38,391 bases of DNA from Sphingomonas sanguinis. GTDB lineage: Bacteria; Pseudomonadota; Alphaproteobacteria; Sphingomonadales; Sphingomonadaceae. Where the stretch lies: contig NZ_LDTE01000071.1 in NCBI RefSeq assembly GCF_001476905.1, positions 1 to 38,391 on the forward strand, in the 5' to 3' direction. The notes below the pieces were generated by a model. The model searched no databases. It saw nothing but the letters and a program-made list of their open reading frames with translations, and had not been told where the DNA came from. Below, in pieces: positions 1 through 8,274 of the stretch (position 1 is its first letter; each line of letters begins with the position of its first letter). Made by a program: the position numbers and the translations under genes.

Positions 1-385
1 GGGGATGAAGCCCGCCGCGCTGGCGACCGGCGCGGCGGGCTTCATCCCCAAATCGCTCCGCCGCGAAGGGATTGCCGAGGCGCTGTCCACGGTGCTGGCG
101 GGCGACATCTATGTCCCCGCCGAATACGATCAGTCGGGGGATAGCGAGGAAATCCGCGAAATCTGGGCGCGGGTCGAACAGTTGAGCCCGCAGCAGCGCA
201 TCGTGCTGGGACAGATCATCGCGGGCAAGCTGAACAAGCAGATCGCCTATGAGCTCAACATCTCAATGACCACGGTCAAGGCGCATGTCTCGGCCGTGCT
301 CGGCAAGCTGGGCGTGGTCAGCCGCACCCAGGCCGCCGTCGCGGCGGGCAAGATCGGCTTCGTCCCTCCGAGCCCAAACGGCTAG
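1..385 (+). CDS. LuxR-family response regulator, C-terminal part (cut by window edge)
   Basis: The reading frame is open from the first bases, so the gene starts outside the window. The visible part begins with the end of a receiver domain (GAAGFIPKS, whose PKS contains the conserved lysine of REC domains). A linker and a LuxR/FixJ-type helix-turn-helix follow at about residues 57-120 of the visible part (LSPQQR..., NKQIAYELNIS, TTVKAHVSAVLGKLG). It is therefore a DNA-binding two-component regulator. It ends 9 bases before the convergent hybrid kinase gene. In pseudomonads, regulators of this type (ErbR/AgmR) control ExaC-type alcohol and aldehyde oxidation, so it may be the partner of the kinase and the regulator of the exaC operon; that is inference from position. 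Confidence 0.85.
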   Translation, partial: GMKPAALATGAAGFIPKSLRREGIAEALSTVLAGDIYVPAEYDQSGDSEEIREIWARVEQLSPQQRIVLGQIIAGKLNKQIAYELNISMTTVKAHVSAVLGKLGVVSRTQAAVAAGKIGFVPPSPNG

Positions 386-394
386 AGCCGCCCA

Positions 395-2632
395 TCACCC
401 CTTGGACGGGCTGAGCAGCGCGCGCAGATGCGCAGGCTTGAGCGGCTTGGTCAGGCAGGCAAAGCCTTCGGCGGTCAAATGCGCGCGCAGCTCGGGCGTG
501 CGGTCGGCGGTGACGATCACGGCGGTCAGGTTCATGCCCGTCCGCTCGCGCAAGGCGTGCACCGCAGCGTTGCCGGTTTCCGCCCCGTCGAGATGATAGT
601 CGGCGACGACGATATCGGGCGTAAAACCGGACGCGATCACCGCCAGCGCCTCTTGCGTGCTGCGCGCGATAGCGACGCGGTAGCCCCAGCCCGACAGCAT
701 CGCCGACATGCCCTCCAAGATCACCGCCTCATTGTCGATCACCAGAACGGCCCGGTCCGCCGCAGGGCGCGAGCGCATCTCGACCCGTGGCGCGGGGCTG
801 GGTTCGCGGGGTTCGGCCAACGGCAGGGTGATCGAGAAGGTCGACCCCTTCCCCGGCGTCGATTCCAGCTCGACCGCCGTGTCCAGCATCCGCGCCGCCC
901 GCTCGACGATGGCGAGGCCCAGACCCATGCCGCGGTCGCGACCGCCCTCGCGCAGGCGGCGAAACTCCTCGAAGATACATTGCTGATGCTCGGGCGCGAT
1001 GCCCTCGCCCGTGTCGCGCACGGAAATGCGCACGCCGTCGCCGATCGCCTCACACCGGATGTCGACCCGCCCGCGATCGGTATAGCGCAGCGCGTTGGAG
1101 AGAAGGTTCTGCAGGATGCGCCGGGCCAGCCGGATGTCGGTGCGCACCCAGAAATCGGGCAGCGCGATGTCGAGTTCCAGTCCGCGTGCCCGCGCGACGG
1201 GCGCAAATTCGGCCAGCATCGCGCGCAGCAGGTCGGCCAGCGGCACGTCCGCCGGTTGCGGCACAATCGCCCCGGCATCCAGCTTCGAGATTTCGAGCAG
1301 CGCCTCTAGCAGGTCCTCGACCGAGTCGAGCGCCGAGGCGGTCTGCCGCACCAGGATGCGCGTCGCGGGTGCCAGCCGACGATCCGCCGCCGCCGACACG
1401 AACAGCCGCGCGGCGTTCAGCGGCTGGAGCAGATCATGGCTCGCCGCCGCCAGGAAGCGTGTCTTCGACAGATTGGCGTCCTCGGCCGCCGTCTTCGCCT
1501 CGCGCAGCGCCGCCTCGGCCGACTGGCGTTCGGCGACCTCGTGGCGCAATTCGGCGTTAAGCGCGACGAGATCACCGGTCCGCTCACGCACCCGTCGTTC
1601 CAGCGTGTCATAGGCGTCGCGCAGCGCGGCATCGGCGGCGAGACGCTCGGTAATGTCCTCGAAGCTCATCACCATGCCGCCATCGGCCATGGGCGAGCGC
1701 CGCACCTCGACGAACCGCCCATCGGGACGCCGGTGCTGGGCCACCACGTCCGCCGCGCCGCAGGGCAGCCAGTCGAGCGTGTCGCCCTCCTCCGACGTCC
1801 AGTGCGCGCCGTGCGCCATCATCCCGGCAAAGGTGCGGATACCCATCAGGCCGTCATCCGACAGGCCGATCATGGCCAGCAGCGGCCCGTTGGAGGCGAT
1901 CAGCCGGCGATCGGGGCCATAGACCGCGACGCCCAGCCGGATCGTGTCCAGCGTCGCCTGCAGGATCGCGGTCTTCTCGGCGAGTTCGCGGTTGCGCTGC
2001 CGCGCATCCTCGGCCTTCACGTCGGTGATGTCGGTATAGATGCCGACGATCCCACCTTCCGAGGTCCGCAATTCGTTGATCTGGATATAGCGCCCGTCGG
2101 CCAGGATATGGACATGGCCGCCCTCGGCCACGCGGTGCTGCGCGACGCGTTCGGAAATCCATCGCTGCGGCGCCTCCAGCACGCCGCGCGTACTGCCCGT
2201 CTCGCGAATCCAGCGGACCATATCCTCGAACGTGACCCCAGGCCGGATGCGATCGGCGAAGCGCGGCCACAGACCCAGATAGGTGTCGTTGTAGAGGATC
2301 AGGCGATCCTCGGCATCGAACAGCGCGAAGCCTTCGTTGATGCTGGCGATCGCGTCGATCAGTCGCCGCTCGGCATCGTCGGCCTGCGCCTTGGCGGCCC
2401 CAAGTTCGGCATTGGACGCCGCCAGCTCGGCCAGCGCGCGCTCCAGGTCGCCGGTCCGATCGCGGACCTTGGCCTCCAGCGTGATCGCGGTCTCGAACAG
2501 CGAAAAGGCATTGCCCTGAAGATCGGTCGACCGCTCGACCCGGTTCATCAGCACCTCGATGATCCGGTCCGCCTTGGCGAGCCGGGCCTCCAGCGCCGCG
2601 ATACGCGCCTGATCCGTCTGCGGATCGGTCAT
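395..2632 (-). CDS. PAS/PAS hybrid sensor histidine kinase with C-terminal receiver (NahK/ErcS'-like)
   Basis: 745 residues and no membrane segment, so a cytoplasmic kinase. An N-terminal coiled coil (about 1-90) is followed by two PAS domains (about 92-200 and 225-330), each followed by a coiled linker. A HisKA domain has its phosphoacceptor at H399 (SHDLLQPLN). A HATPase domain has the N box at 509-518 (NLLSNALRYT), G1 at 540-545 (DTGEGI) and G2 at 568-575 (GMGLGLAI). The C-terminal receiver (about 627-742) has its acceptor at D678 (VVADYHLD). The start codon overlaps the stop of the FIST gene as ATGA. This layout, encoded directly after a FIST protein, is that of Pseudomonas NahK (NosP-associated kinase, ErcS' family). 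The likely role is to receive a FIST sensory input and phosphorylate a downstream carrier or the LuxR regulator. Confidence 0.88.
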   Translation of the reverse strand: MTDPQTDQARIAALEARLAKADRIIEVLMNRVERSTDLQGNAFSLFETAITLEAKVRDRTGDLERALAELAASNAELGAAKAQADDAERRLIDAIASINEGFALFDAEDRLILYNDTYLGLWPRFADRIRPGVTFEDMVRWIRETGSTRGVLEAPQRWISERVAQHRVAEGGHVHILADGRYIQINELRTSEGGIVGIYTDITDVKAEDARQRNRELAEKTAILQATLDTIRLGVAVYGPDRRLIASNGPLLAMIGLSDDGLMGIRTFAGMMAHGAHWTSEEGDTLDWLPCGAADVVAQHRRPDGRFVEVRRSPMADGGMVMSFEDITERLAADAALRDAYDTLERRVRERTGDLVALNAELRHEVAERQSAEAALREAKTAAEDANLSKTRFLAAASHDLLQPLNAARLFVSAAADRRLAPATRILVRQTASALDSVEDLLEALLEISKLDAGAIVPQPADVPLADLLRAMLAEFAPVARARGLELDIALPDFWVRTDIRLARRILQNLLSNALRYTDRGRVDIRCEAIGDGVRISVRDTGEGIAPEHQQCIFEEFRRLREGGRDRGMGLGLAIVERAARMLDTAVELESTPGKGSTFSITLPLAEPREPSPAPRVEMRSRPAADRAVLVIDNEAVILEGMSAMLSGWGYRVAIARSTQEALAVIASGFTPDIVVADYHLDGAETGNAAVHALRERTGMNLTAVIVTADRTPELRAHLTAEGFACLTKPLKPAHLRALLSPSKG

Positions 2633-3819
2633 GCGCCGATCACGATGCCGGAGAAGCTCTGGTTGACGTGCAGCGCGTGGAACTGCTCGCCATAGGTGTT
2701 GAAGCCGACGACCCGCCGCTCGGCGAACAGCGCCGACACGTCGTGGCGAATCTGCTGCGTCGTCAGCGCCACCGAATTGAGCACGCAGTCGAAGCCGATG
2801 ACGCTGTCGAGCCCGCCGACCTGATGGTCCAGCCGGTCGAACAGCTCGCGCAGGCCCGCCAGCACGTTGCGCACCTCGCCCAGAGTCAGCACGATGCCCT
2901 CGTCGATCGCGCCGTAGAAGGTCAGGCTGCCGTCCGGATTCGCGCTCTGGATCGAGCGGCAGTAATATTCGCCCCCAGCGCGCACCATCGGCGGGTGGAG
3001 CGCGAACAGCTCGGGCGTCAGCTCATGCGCGGCGACCCCGATCAGCCGGGCATATTCCGCCGCCGCCGGTTCGGCGTTGATCTCGGCCACGATGCGCTGG
3101 TCGGGATTGGCCCCGGTCACGACCATCTTGACCTGGCCGGGCGCATAATGCTGCGACCGGAAGACGTGCATCGGGCGGCGCGAGCACAGCACCGCCAGCA
3201 GCGCGGCATCGCGCCGGAACGCGCCGTCATGGAAGACGAAGGTCTGCTTGAAGTCGAGCCCGTCGCCCGACGATCCGCCGATCAGCGGAATGTCGCCCAG
3301 CGCGTCCTGCACCGTGACGGTCAGCATCTCCTCGCGATGCGACAGGCCGTCGACCAGGAAGATGGCGGCGCGGCCGCGATCATGCCCGCATCGCTGCGCG
3401 GTGTCGGCCGTCTCGGCCACCAGTTCGCGGACCACCTGCTGCGCGCTGACGGGGTCGAAGCGGTCGAGATCGTCGAAGCGCAGCGCGCACATCGTGAAGT
3501 CGGCGGCGGGGAAGCCGATCGCGGTGATCGTGCCCTCCACCATCCCGTCCGGCGCAATCTCCCCCGACGAGGTGCAGCCGATCACAGTCAGCCACTGGCT
3601 GCGCTCGGCGATGGCGGCGGCGACGCGGTCCAGATCGTAGCGGCTCGAACAGAACAGCATCATGCCCGTCAGGCTGGGCGGATCGAGCCGCGCCATCACC
3701 GCCTCGATCGCGGCGACCGGATCGTCCAGGTCGGACGAGGCCGTGCGGATCGCGGGGACAGATGGAAACTGGTCCTTGGTCATGGTCGCGATCATGCCAT
3801 CGCCGGACGTGGGCGTCAT
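2629..3819 (-). CDS. FIST N/C domain sensory protein (NosP-like)
   Basis: 396 residues. The open frame runs further upstream, but that part only shadows the DUF779 gene. The ATG at 3819 overlaps the DUF779 stop as ATGA and is the chosen start; ATGs at 3795 and 3783 are alternatives. FIST_N features include GCTSSGEI and LIGGSSGDG. The end has the FIST_C hallmark GFNTYGEQFHALHVNQ followed by SFSG. FIST proteins are intracellular ligand sensors that pair with signalling proteins. In Pseudomonas, a FIST protein next to a NahK-type kinase (NosP) is a haem protein responding to nitric oxide. Whether this one binds haem, NO or a small metabolite such as ethanolamine or acetaldehyde cannot be read from the sequence. 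It is translationally coupled to the kinase downstream. Confidence 0.85.
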   Translation of the reverse strand: MTPTSGDGMIATMTKDQFPSVPAIRTASSDLDDPVAAIEAVMARLDPPSLTGMMLFCSSRYDLDRVAAAIAERSQWLTVIGCTSSGEIAPDGMVEGTITAIGFPAADFTMCALRFDDLDRFDPVSAQQVVRELVAETADTAQRCGHDRGRAAIFLVDGLSHREEMLTVTVQDALGDIPLIGGSSGDGLDFKQTFVFHDGAFRRDAALLAVLCSRRPMHVFRSQHYAPGQVKMVVTGANPDQRIVAEINAEPAAAEYARLIGVAAHELTPELFALHPPMVRAGGEYYCRSIQSANPDGSLTFYGAIDEGIVLTLGEVRNVLAGLRELFDRLDHQVGGLDSVIGFDCVLNSVALTTQQIRHDVSALFAERRVVGFNTYGEQFHALHVNQSFSGIVIGA

Positions 3820-4205
3820 CCGCCGCGTGGGGGCTCCCCCGCCGCATCCAGCGCATCGACCTCCGCATCGCTGAACACCCGGCTGCGCACGATGAAGCGG
3901 ACGCCCTCCGGCCCCTCCAGCGAAAAACCGGCACCCCGCCCCGGCACGACGTCGATCGTCACCTGGGTATGCCGCCAATATTCGAATTGCGCCGCGCCGA
4001 TCCACACCGGCACGCCGTCCGCGATGGTACCCAGCAGCACGTCTTGCGCCCCCACCCGGAACTCGCCGTTGGGATAGCACATCGGTGCCGAACCGTCGCA
4101 ACAGCCCCCCGACTGGTGGAACATCAACGGGCCATGGATCGCGCCAAGCCGCGCGATCATCGAAATGGCGGCGGGCGTGGCCAGGATACGGGGGGGCGGC
4201 GTCAC
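3816..4205 (-). CDS. DUF779 family protein
   Basis: 129 residues from a GTG start at 4205, preceded by GCGGAGAA about 7 bases upstream. The longer open frame runs back into exaC and is not needed. The protein has the DUF779 signature: HGPLMFHQSGGCCDGSAPMC near residues 23-42, with a CC pair plus a third cysteine, then a beta-rich region (EFRVGAQDVLLG, FEYWRHTQVTIDVVPG). DUF779 genes are commonly found next to ExaC/AcoD-type acetaldehyde dehydrogenases, as here. The biochemical role is not established; the conserved cysteines suggest metal or redox chemistry. It sits 65 bases downstream of exaC and overlaps the FIST gene by 4 bases. Confidence 0.85.
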   Translation of the reverse strand: MTPPPRILATPAAISMIARLGAIHGPLMFHQSGGCCDGSAPMCYPNGEFRVGAQDVLLGTIADGVPVWIGAAQFEYWRHTQVTIDVVPGRGAGFSLEGPEGVRFIVRSRVFSDAEVDALDAAGEPPRGG

Positions 4206-4270
4206 AGGCGGTTCTCCGCAAAGAGGAAGGGCGGCGCTCCCGTCTGGAAACGCCGCCCCCCGGTGGTCGA

Positions 4271-5791
4271 TCAGAAGAAGCCCAGCGCCTTGGGGCTGTA
4301 GCTGACCAGCAGGTTCTTGGTCTGCTGATAATGATCGAGCATCATCTTGTGCGTTTCGCGGCCGATGCCCGACTGCTTGTACCCGCCGAACGCCGCATGG
4401 GCCGGGTACATGTGGTAGCAGTTGGTCCACACGCGACCCGCCTGGATGCCGCGGCCCATGCGATAGGCGGTCGTGCCGTTGCGCGACCAGACGCCCGCAC
4501 CCAGGCCATAGAGCGTGTCGTTCGCCTGGGCGAGCGCATCCGCCTCGTCCTTGAAGGTCGTCACCGCCAGGACGGGACCGAAGATCTCCTCCTGGAAGAT
4601 GCGCATCTTGTTATGGCCTTCCAGGATCGTCGGCGTGACGTAATAGCCGCCGTCCAGCTCGCCGCCCAGCTGCGCCCGCGCGCCGCCGGTCAGCAGCTTG
4701 GCTCCCTCGCCCTTGCCGATGTCGATATAGGACAGGATCTTTTCGAGCTGGTCGTTCGAGGCCTGCGCGCCGATCATCGTCGCCATGTCGAGCGGGCTGC
4801 CCTGCTTGATCTTCTGCACGCGGGCGATGGCGCGCTCCATGAAGCGGTCATAGATGCTCTCATGCACCAGCGCGCGGCTCGGACAGGTGCAGACCTCGCC
4901 CTGGTTCAGCGCGAACATGGCGAACCCTTCGAGCGCCTTGTCGAAGAAGTCGTCGTCTTCCTGCATCACGTCGGCGAAGAAGATGTTGGGGCTCTTGCCG
5001 CCCAGCTCCAGCGTGACCGGGATCAGGTTCTCGGTCGCATACTGCATGATGAGGCGACCGGTCGTCGTCTCGCCGGTAAACGCGATCTTGGCGATACGCT
5101 TGTTCTGCGCCAGCGGCTTGCCCGCCTCGACTCCGAAACCGTTGACGACGTTCAGCACACCCTCGGGCAGCAGGTCGCCGATGACCTCCATCAGGACCAT
5201 GATCGACATCGGCGTCTGCTCGGCGGGCTTCAGCACCACGCAGTTGCCCGCCGCCAGCGCAGGAGCCAGCTTCCACACCGCCATCAGCAGCGGGAAGTTC
5301 CAGGGGATGATCTGGCCCACGACGCCCAGCGGCTCGTGGAAGTGATAGGCGATGGTGTCATGGTCGATCTCGGCGATCGAGCCTTCCTGCGCGCGCAGAC
5401 AGCCCGCGAAATAGCGGAAATGGTCGATCGCCAGCGGCAGGTCGGCGGCGGTCGTCTCGCGGATCGGCTTGCCGTTGTCGATCGTCTCGACCAGCGCGAG
5501 GAGGTTCAGCTTCTCCTCCATCCGATCGGCGATCTTTAGCAGGATGCGGCTGCGCTCGGCGGGCGAGGTGCGTCCCCAGGCGTCCTTGGCCTTGTGCGCA
5601 GCGTCCAGCGCCAGCTCGATATCCTCGGCGGTGCCGCGCGCGATCTGGCAGACGGTCTTGCCCGTGACCGGCGAGGGATTGTCGAAATACTGCCCGCGCA
5701 CGGGGGCAACCCACTGGCCGCCGATGAAATTGTCGTATTTCGGGCGGATCACGACATCGCCCTTCAGCTGCTCGATAGCCTGGTGCAACAT
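4271..5791 (-). CDS. exaC: NAD-dependent acetaldehyde dehydrogenase, ExaC/AcoD class
   Basis: 506 residues, full length for the class. It oxidises acetaldehyde to acetate. Visible motifs are IIPWNFPL (161-168), the active-site glutamate E262 in LELGGKSPN, and the catalytic cysteine region [11 protein letters not shown] (C301, with C303 typical of this subgroup). The C-terminal [18 protein letters not shown] is very like Pseudomonas ExaC. The ATG at 5791 has a strong Shine-Dalgarno (AAGGAGAG, about 6 bases upstream). It is first in a leftward operon with DUF779, FIST and kinase genes, and is divergent from eutB. In this setting it most likely removes the acetaldehyde made by EutBC; ethanol-derived acetaldehyde is a further possible substrate. 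Confidence 0.93.
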   Translation of the reverse strand: MLHQAIEQLKGDVVIRPKYDNFIGGQWVAPVRGQYFDNPSPVTGKTVCQIARGTAEDIELALDAAHKAKDAWGRTSPAERSRILLKIADRMEEKLNLLALVETIDNGKPIRETTAADLPLAIDHFRYFAGCLRAQEGSIAEIDHDTIAYHFHEPLGVVGQIIPWNFPLLMAVWKLAPALAAGNCVVLKPAEQTPMSIMVLMEVIGDLLPEGVLNVVNGFGVEAGKPLAQNKRIAKIAFTGETTTGRLIMQYATENLIPVTLELGGKSPNIFFADVMQEDDDFFDKALEGFAMFALNQGEVCTCPSRALVHESIYDRFMERAIARVQKIKQGSPLDMATMIGAQASNDQLEKILSYIDIGKGEGAKLLTGGARAQLGGELDGGYYVTPTILEGHNKMRIFQEEIFGPVLAVTTFKDEADALAQANDTLYGLGAGVWSRNGTTAYRMGRGIQAGRVWTNCYHMYPAHAAFGGYKQSGIGRETHKMMLDHYQQTKNLLVSYSPKALGFF

Positions 5792-5941
5792 GAAGCCTCT
5801 CCTTAGCTCGCGGGGTTCGCGATCGACTCGCTCCCCATCGGCACAGGATGCGCCCGACCGGCCGCCGCGTCACTAATACCAATGACCCAGTCGCCTGCAT
5901 GCCGACTCCGATTTATCCATGTTAGGATGATCGCTCGGCGG

Positions 5942-6002
5942 CCCGTCCTGAACGGGTCGAGGATCGAAAACGCGCCGTGGCGCCGGGCCTCGCAATGACG
6001 GG
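5942..6002. repeat. Small palindromic intergenic element between exaC and eutB
   Basis: The 246-base divergent spacer contains two short hairpins in tandem: CCCGT/ACGGG (5942-5946 and 5952-5956) and GCGCC/GGCGC (5972-5976 and 5979-5983). CTCGCAATGACGGG follows (about 5989-6002), whose reverse complement (CGTCATTGCGAG) resembles a dispersed repeat common in alphaproteobacterial intergenic regions. The promoters of both operons must lie in this spacer. I cannot assign -35/-10 boxes or an operator with confidence, and I see no cobalamin riboswitch. Confidence 0.4.
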
Positions 6003-6037
6003 CAGGGCGACGACGGACATGGCGATGGAGAGAGCAT

Positions 6038-7435
6038 TTGGCGTACACATCGGACGTCGGCGGGCAACGTTTCGCTTTTCGCGACCTCAAACACGTCATG
6101 GCGAGCGCGTCACCCGCCCGCTCCGGTGACGAACTGGCCGGACTGGCCGCCGCCAGCGCGGCGGAGCGGATGGCCGCCCGCGCGGTGCTGGCCGACCTGC
6201 CGTTGACCCGCTTCGTGAACGAGGCGCTGGTCCCCTATGAAGAGGACGAGGTCACCCGCCTCATCATCGACACGCATGACGAACGCGCCTTTGCGCCGAT
6301 CGCGCACCTGACCGTCGGGGGCTTTCGCGACTGGCTGCTCTCCAACGAGGTCGGTGCCGAGGCGCTGGGCGCGGTGGCGCCCGCCCTGACGCCCGAAATG
6401 GTCGCCGCCGTGTCGAAGCTGATGCGCAACCAGGATCTGATCGCGGTGGCGAGCAAGACCCGCGTGACCAAGGCGTTCCGCACCACCGTCGGCCTGCCCG
6501 GCCGCCTGTCGACGCGGCTCCAGCCCAACCACCCGACCGACGACCTGCGCGGCGTGGCCGCCAGCGTGCTCGACGGCCTGCTTTTCGGGGCGGGGGACGC
6601 CACGATCGGCATCAATCCGGCGACCGACAACGTCCCCAATGCGATCGAGCTGATGAAGATGCTCGACGAGCTGCGGCTGCGCTACGACATTCCGACGCAG
6701 ACCTGCGTGCTGACCCATGTCACCAACTCAATCGAGATCATCAACCGCAACGCCCCGCTCGACCTGGTCTTCCAGTCGGTGGCGGGCAGCGAGGCGGCCA
6801 ATCAGGGTTTCGGCATCAACCTGGCCATCCTGAAGGAAGCGCATGAGGCCGCGCTGTCGCTGAAGCGCGGCACGATCGGCGACAATGTGATGTATTTCGA
6901 GACCGGACAGGGCGCCGCCCTGTCGGCCAATGCGCATCACGGCATCGACCAGCAGACGATGGAGGTCCGCGCCTATGCCGTCGCCCGCGCCTTCGACCCG
7001 CTGCTGGTCAACACGGTCGTCGGCTTTATCGGCCCCGAATATCTCTATGACGGCAAGCAGATCATCCGCGCCGGACTGGAGGATCATTTCTGCGGCAAGC
7101 TGCTCGGCCTGCCGATGGGCTGCGACGTCTGCTACACCAACCATGCGGAGGCCGATCAGGATGATATGGACGTCCTGATGACGCTGCTGACCAATGCGGG
7201 CTGCACCTTCCTCATCATGGTGCCCGGCTCCGACGACATCATGCTGAATTACCAGAGCCTGGCCTATCACGACATCCTGTACCTCCGCTCGGTGCTGGGC
7301 GTGCGCGCCGCGCCCGAGTTCGAGGCGTGGCTGGAGCGAATGAACATGGTCGCCCCCGATGGCGGCATCCGCGAGCTGCGACCCGGCGATTCGCGACTGC
7401 TCACCCTCACCGACCAGCAGACGCTGTACGTATGA
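6038..7435 (+). CDS. eutB: Ethanolamine ammonia-lyase, large (heavy) subunit
   Basis: 465 residues, the normal EutB length. With EutC it forms the adenosylcobalamin-dependent enzyme that splits ethanolamine into acetaldehyde and ammonia. Hallmarks are ASKTRVTKAFRTTVGLPGR, QPNHPTDDLRG, THVTNSIEIINRNAPLDLVF, the active-site YFETGQGAALSANAHHG stretch and PMGCDVCYTNHAEADQDDMD. The start is TTG at 6038: it gives MAYTSDVGGQRFAF, matching the usual EutB N-terminus, and has GGAGAGAG just upstream; nearby ATGs are out of frame. The stop overlaps the eutC start as ATGA. No eutA reactivase or microcompartment gene is in view, so this looks like the simple, non-compartment version of the pathway. Confidence 0.96.
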   Translation: MAYTSDVGGQRFAFRDLKHVMASASPARSGDELAGLAAASAAERMAARAVLADLPLTRFVNEALVPYEEDEVTRLIIDTHDERAFAPIAHLTVGGFRDWLLSNEVGAEALGAVAPALTPEMVAAVSKLMRNQDLIAVASKTRVTKAFRTTVGLPGRLSTRLQPNHPTDDLRGVAASVLDGLLFGAGDATIGINPATDNVPNAIELMKMLDELRLRYDIPTQTCVLTHVTNSIEIINRNAPLDLVFQSVAGSEAANQGFGINLAILKEAHEAALSLKRGTIGDNVMYFETGQGAALSANAHHGIDQQTMEVRAYAVARAFDPLLVNTVVGFIGPEYLYDGKQIIRAGLEDHFCGKLLGLPMGCDVCYTNHAEADQDDMDVLMTLLTNAGCTFLIMVPGSDDIMLNYQSLAYHDILYLRSVLGVRAAPEFEAWLERMNMVAPDGGIRELRPGDSRLLTLTDQQTLYV

Positions 7436-8256
7436 GCGAGGATCGGCCCCTTCCCGCCGCCGGTTCGCCCCGGTCCGCCGCGACGGACGAGACGCCCGAC
7501 ATCTGGTCGGCGCTGCGCCACACCACGGCGGCCCGGATCGGGCTGGGCCGGGCGGGCAACGCCATCCCGATCGGCGAAGTGCTGAAGTTCCAGCAGGCGC
7601 ACGCCGTGGCGCGCGACGCGGTCCACGCTGCCCTCGACATCGCCACGCTGGAGGCCGAGCTGGCCCCGTTGCCCAGCGTCACCGTATCGAGCCAGGTCAG
7701 CGACCGCGCGACCTATCTGCGCCGCCCCGACCTGGGCCGCCTGCTCGCCCCCGAAGACGAGGATCGGCTGAAGGCGCTCGCGGGCGAGCCCTATGACATC
7801 GTCTTCGTCGTCGGCGACGGCCTGTCCTCCACCGCAGTGCAGCGTCATGCCGCGCCGGTCATCCAGGCCTGTCGCCGCGCCCTGTCGGACTGGTCGATCG
7901 CACCGATCGTCATCGCCCGGCAGGCGCGGGTCGCCATCGCCGACCCGATCGGTGCCGCGCTCGGTGCTCGGCTGAGCGTCATCCTGATCGGCGAGCGGCC
8001 CGGCCTGACCGTGTCGGACAGCCTGGGTCTCTACATGACCTATGGCCCCCGTCCGGGGCGGCGCGATTCCGAGCGCAACTGCATCTCGAACATCCATACT
8101 CGTGGCGGCCAGAGCTATGAGCAGGCCGCGCGGACCCTGGCCTGGCTGGCGCGCGAATCGCTGCGCCGCAGCCTGTCGGGGGTCGATCTCAAGGACGATC
8201 TGCCCGCCGAAGCGCTCGATGCGCCCCAGGCGACACCACACATCCCGGAACGCTAA
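7432..8256 (+). CDS. eutC: Ethanolamine ammonia-lyase, small (light) subunit
   Basis: 274 residues from the ATG at 7432 that overlaps the eutB stop. An in-frame upstream ATG at 7327 lies inside eutB and is not the start. The EutC family is recognised by TTAARIGLGRAGNAIPIGEV, KFQQAHAVARDAVHAALD, VVGDGLSSTAV (the VxDGLS motif), ARVAIADPIGAALGA, LIGERPGLTVSDSLGLYMTY and the C-terminal half's ERNCISNIH. The subunit completes the B12-binding active site with EutB. Translational coupling fits a fixed subunit ratio. Confidence 0.95.
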   Translation: MSEDRPLPAAGSPRSAATDETPDIWSALRHTTAARIGLGRAGNAIPIGEVLKFQQAHAVARDAVHAALDIATLEAELAPLPSVTVSSQVSDRATYLRRPDLGRLLAPEDEDRLKALAGEPYDIVFVVGDGLSSTAVQRHAAPVIQACRRALSDWSIAPIVIARQARVAIADPIGAALGARLSVILIGERPGLTVSDSLGLYMTYGPRPGRRDSERNCISNIHTRGGQSYEQAARTLAWLARESLRRSLSGVDLKDDLPAEALDAPQATPHIPER

Positions 8257-8274
8257 CCAGAGGGGGGAACATCT

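Noticed and set aside
3820..4221. N-terminal extension of the FIST open frame to 4221
   Set aside because: That part is an out-of-frame shadow of the DUF779 gene; the ATGA overlap at 3819 gives the normal FIST length.
1436..5539. Long plus-strand open frames (1436-2695, 2668-4077, 4085-5539) opposite the kinase, FIST and exaC genes
   Set aside because: They are rich in Arg, His, Gln and Gly, lack ribosome binding sites and known motifs, and mirror the codon pattern of the true genes on the other strand in GC-rich DNA.
5792..6037. Cobalamin riboswitch upstream of eutB
   Set aside because: No B12-box-like conserved core was found in the 246-base spacer; only small hairpins are present.
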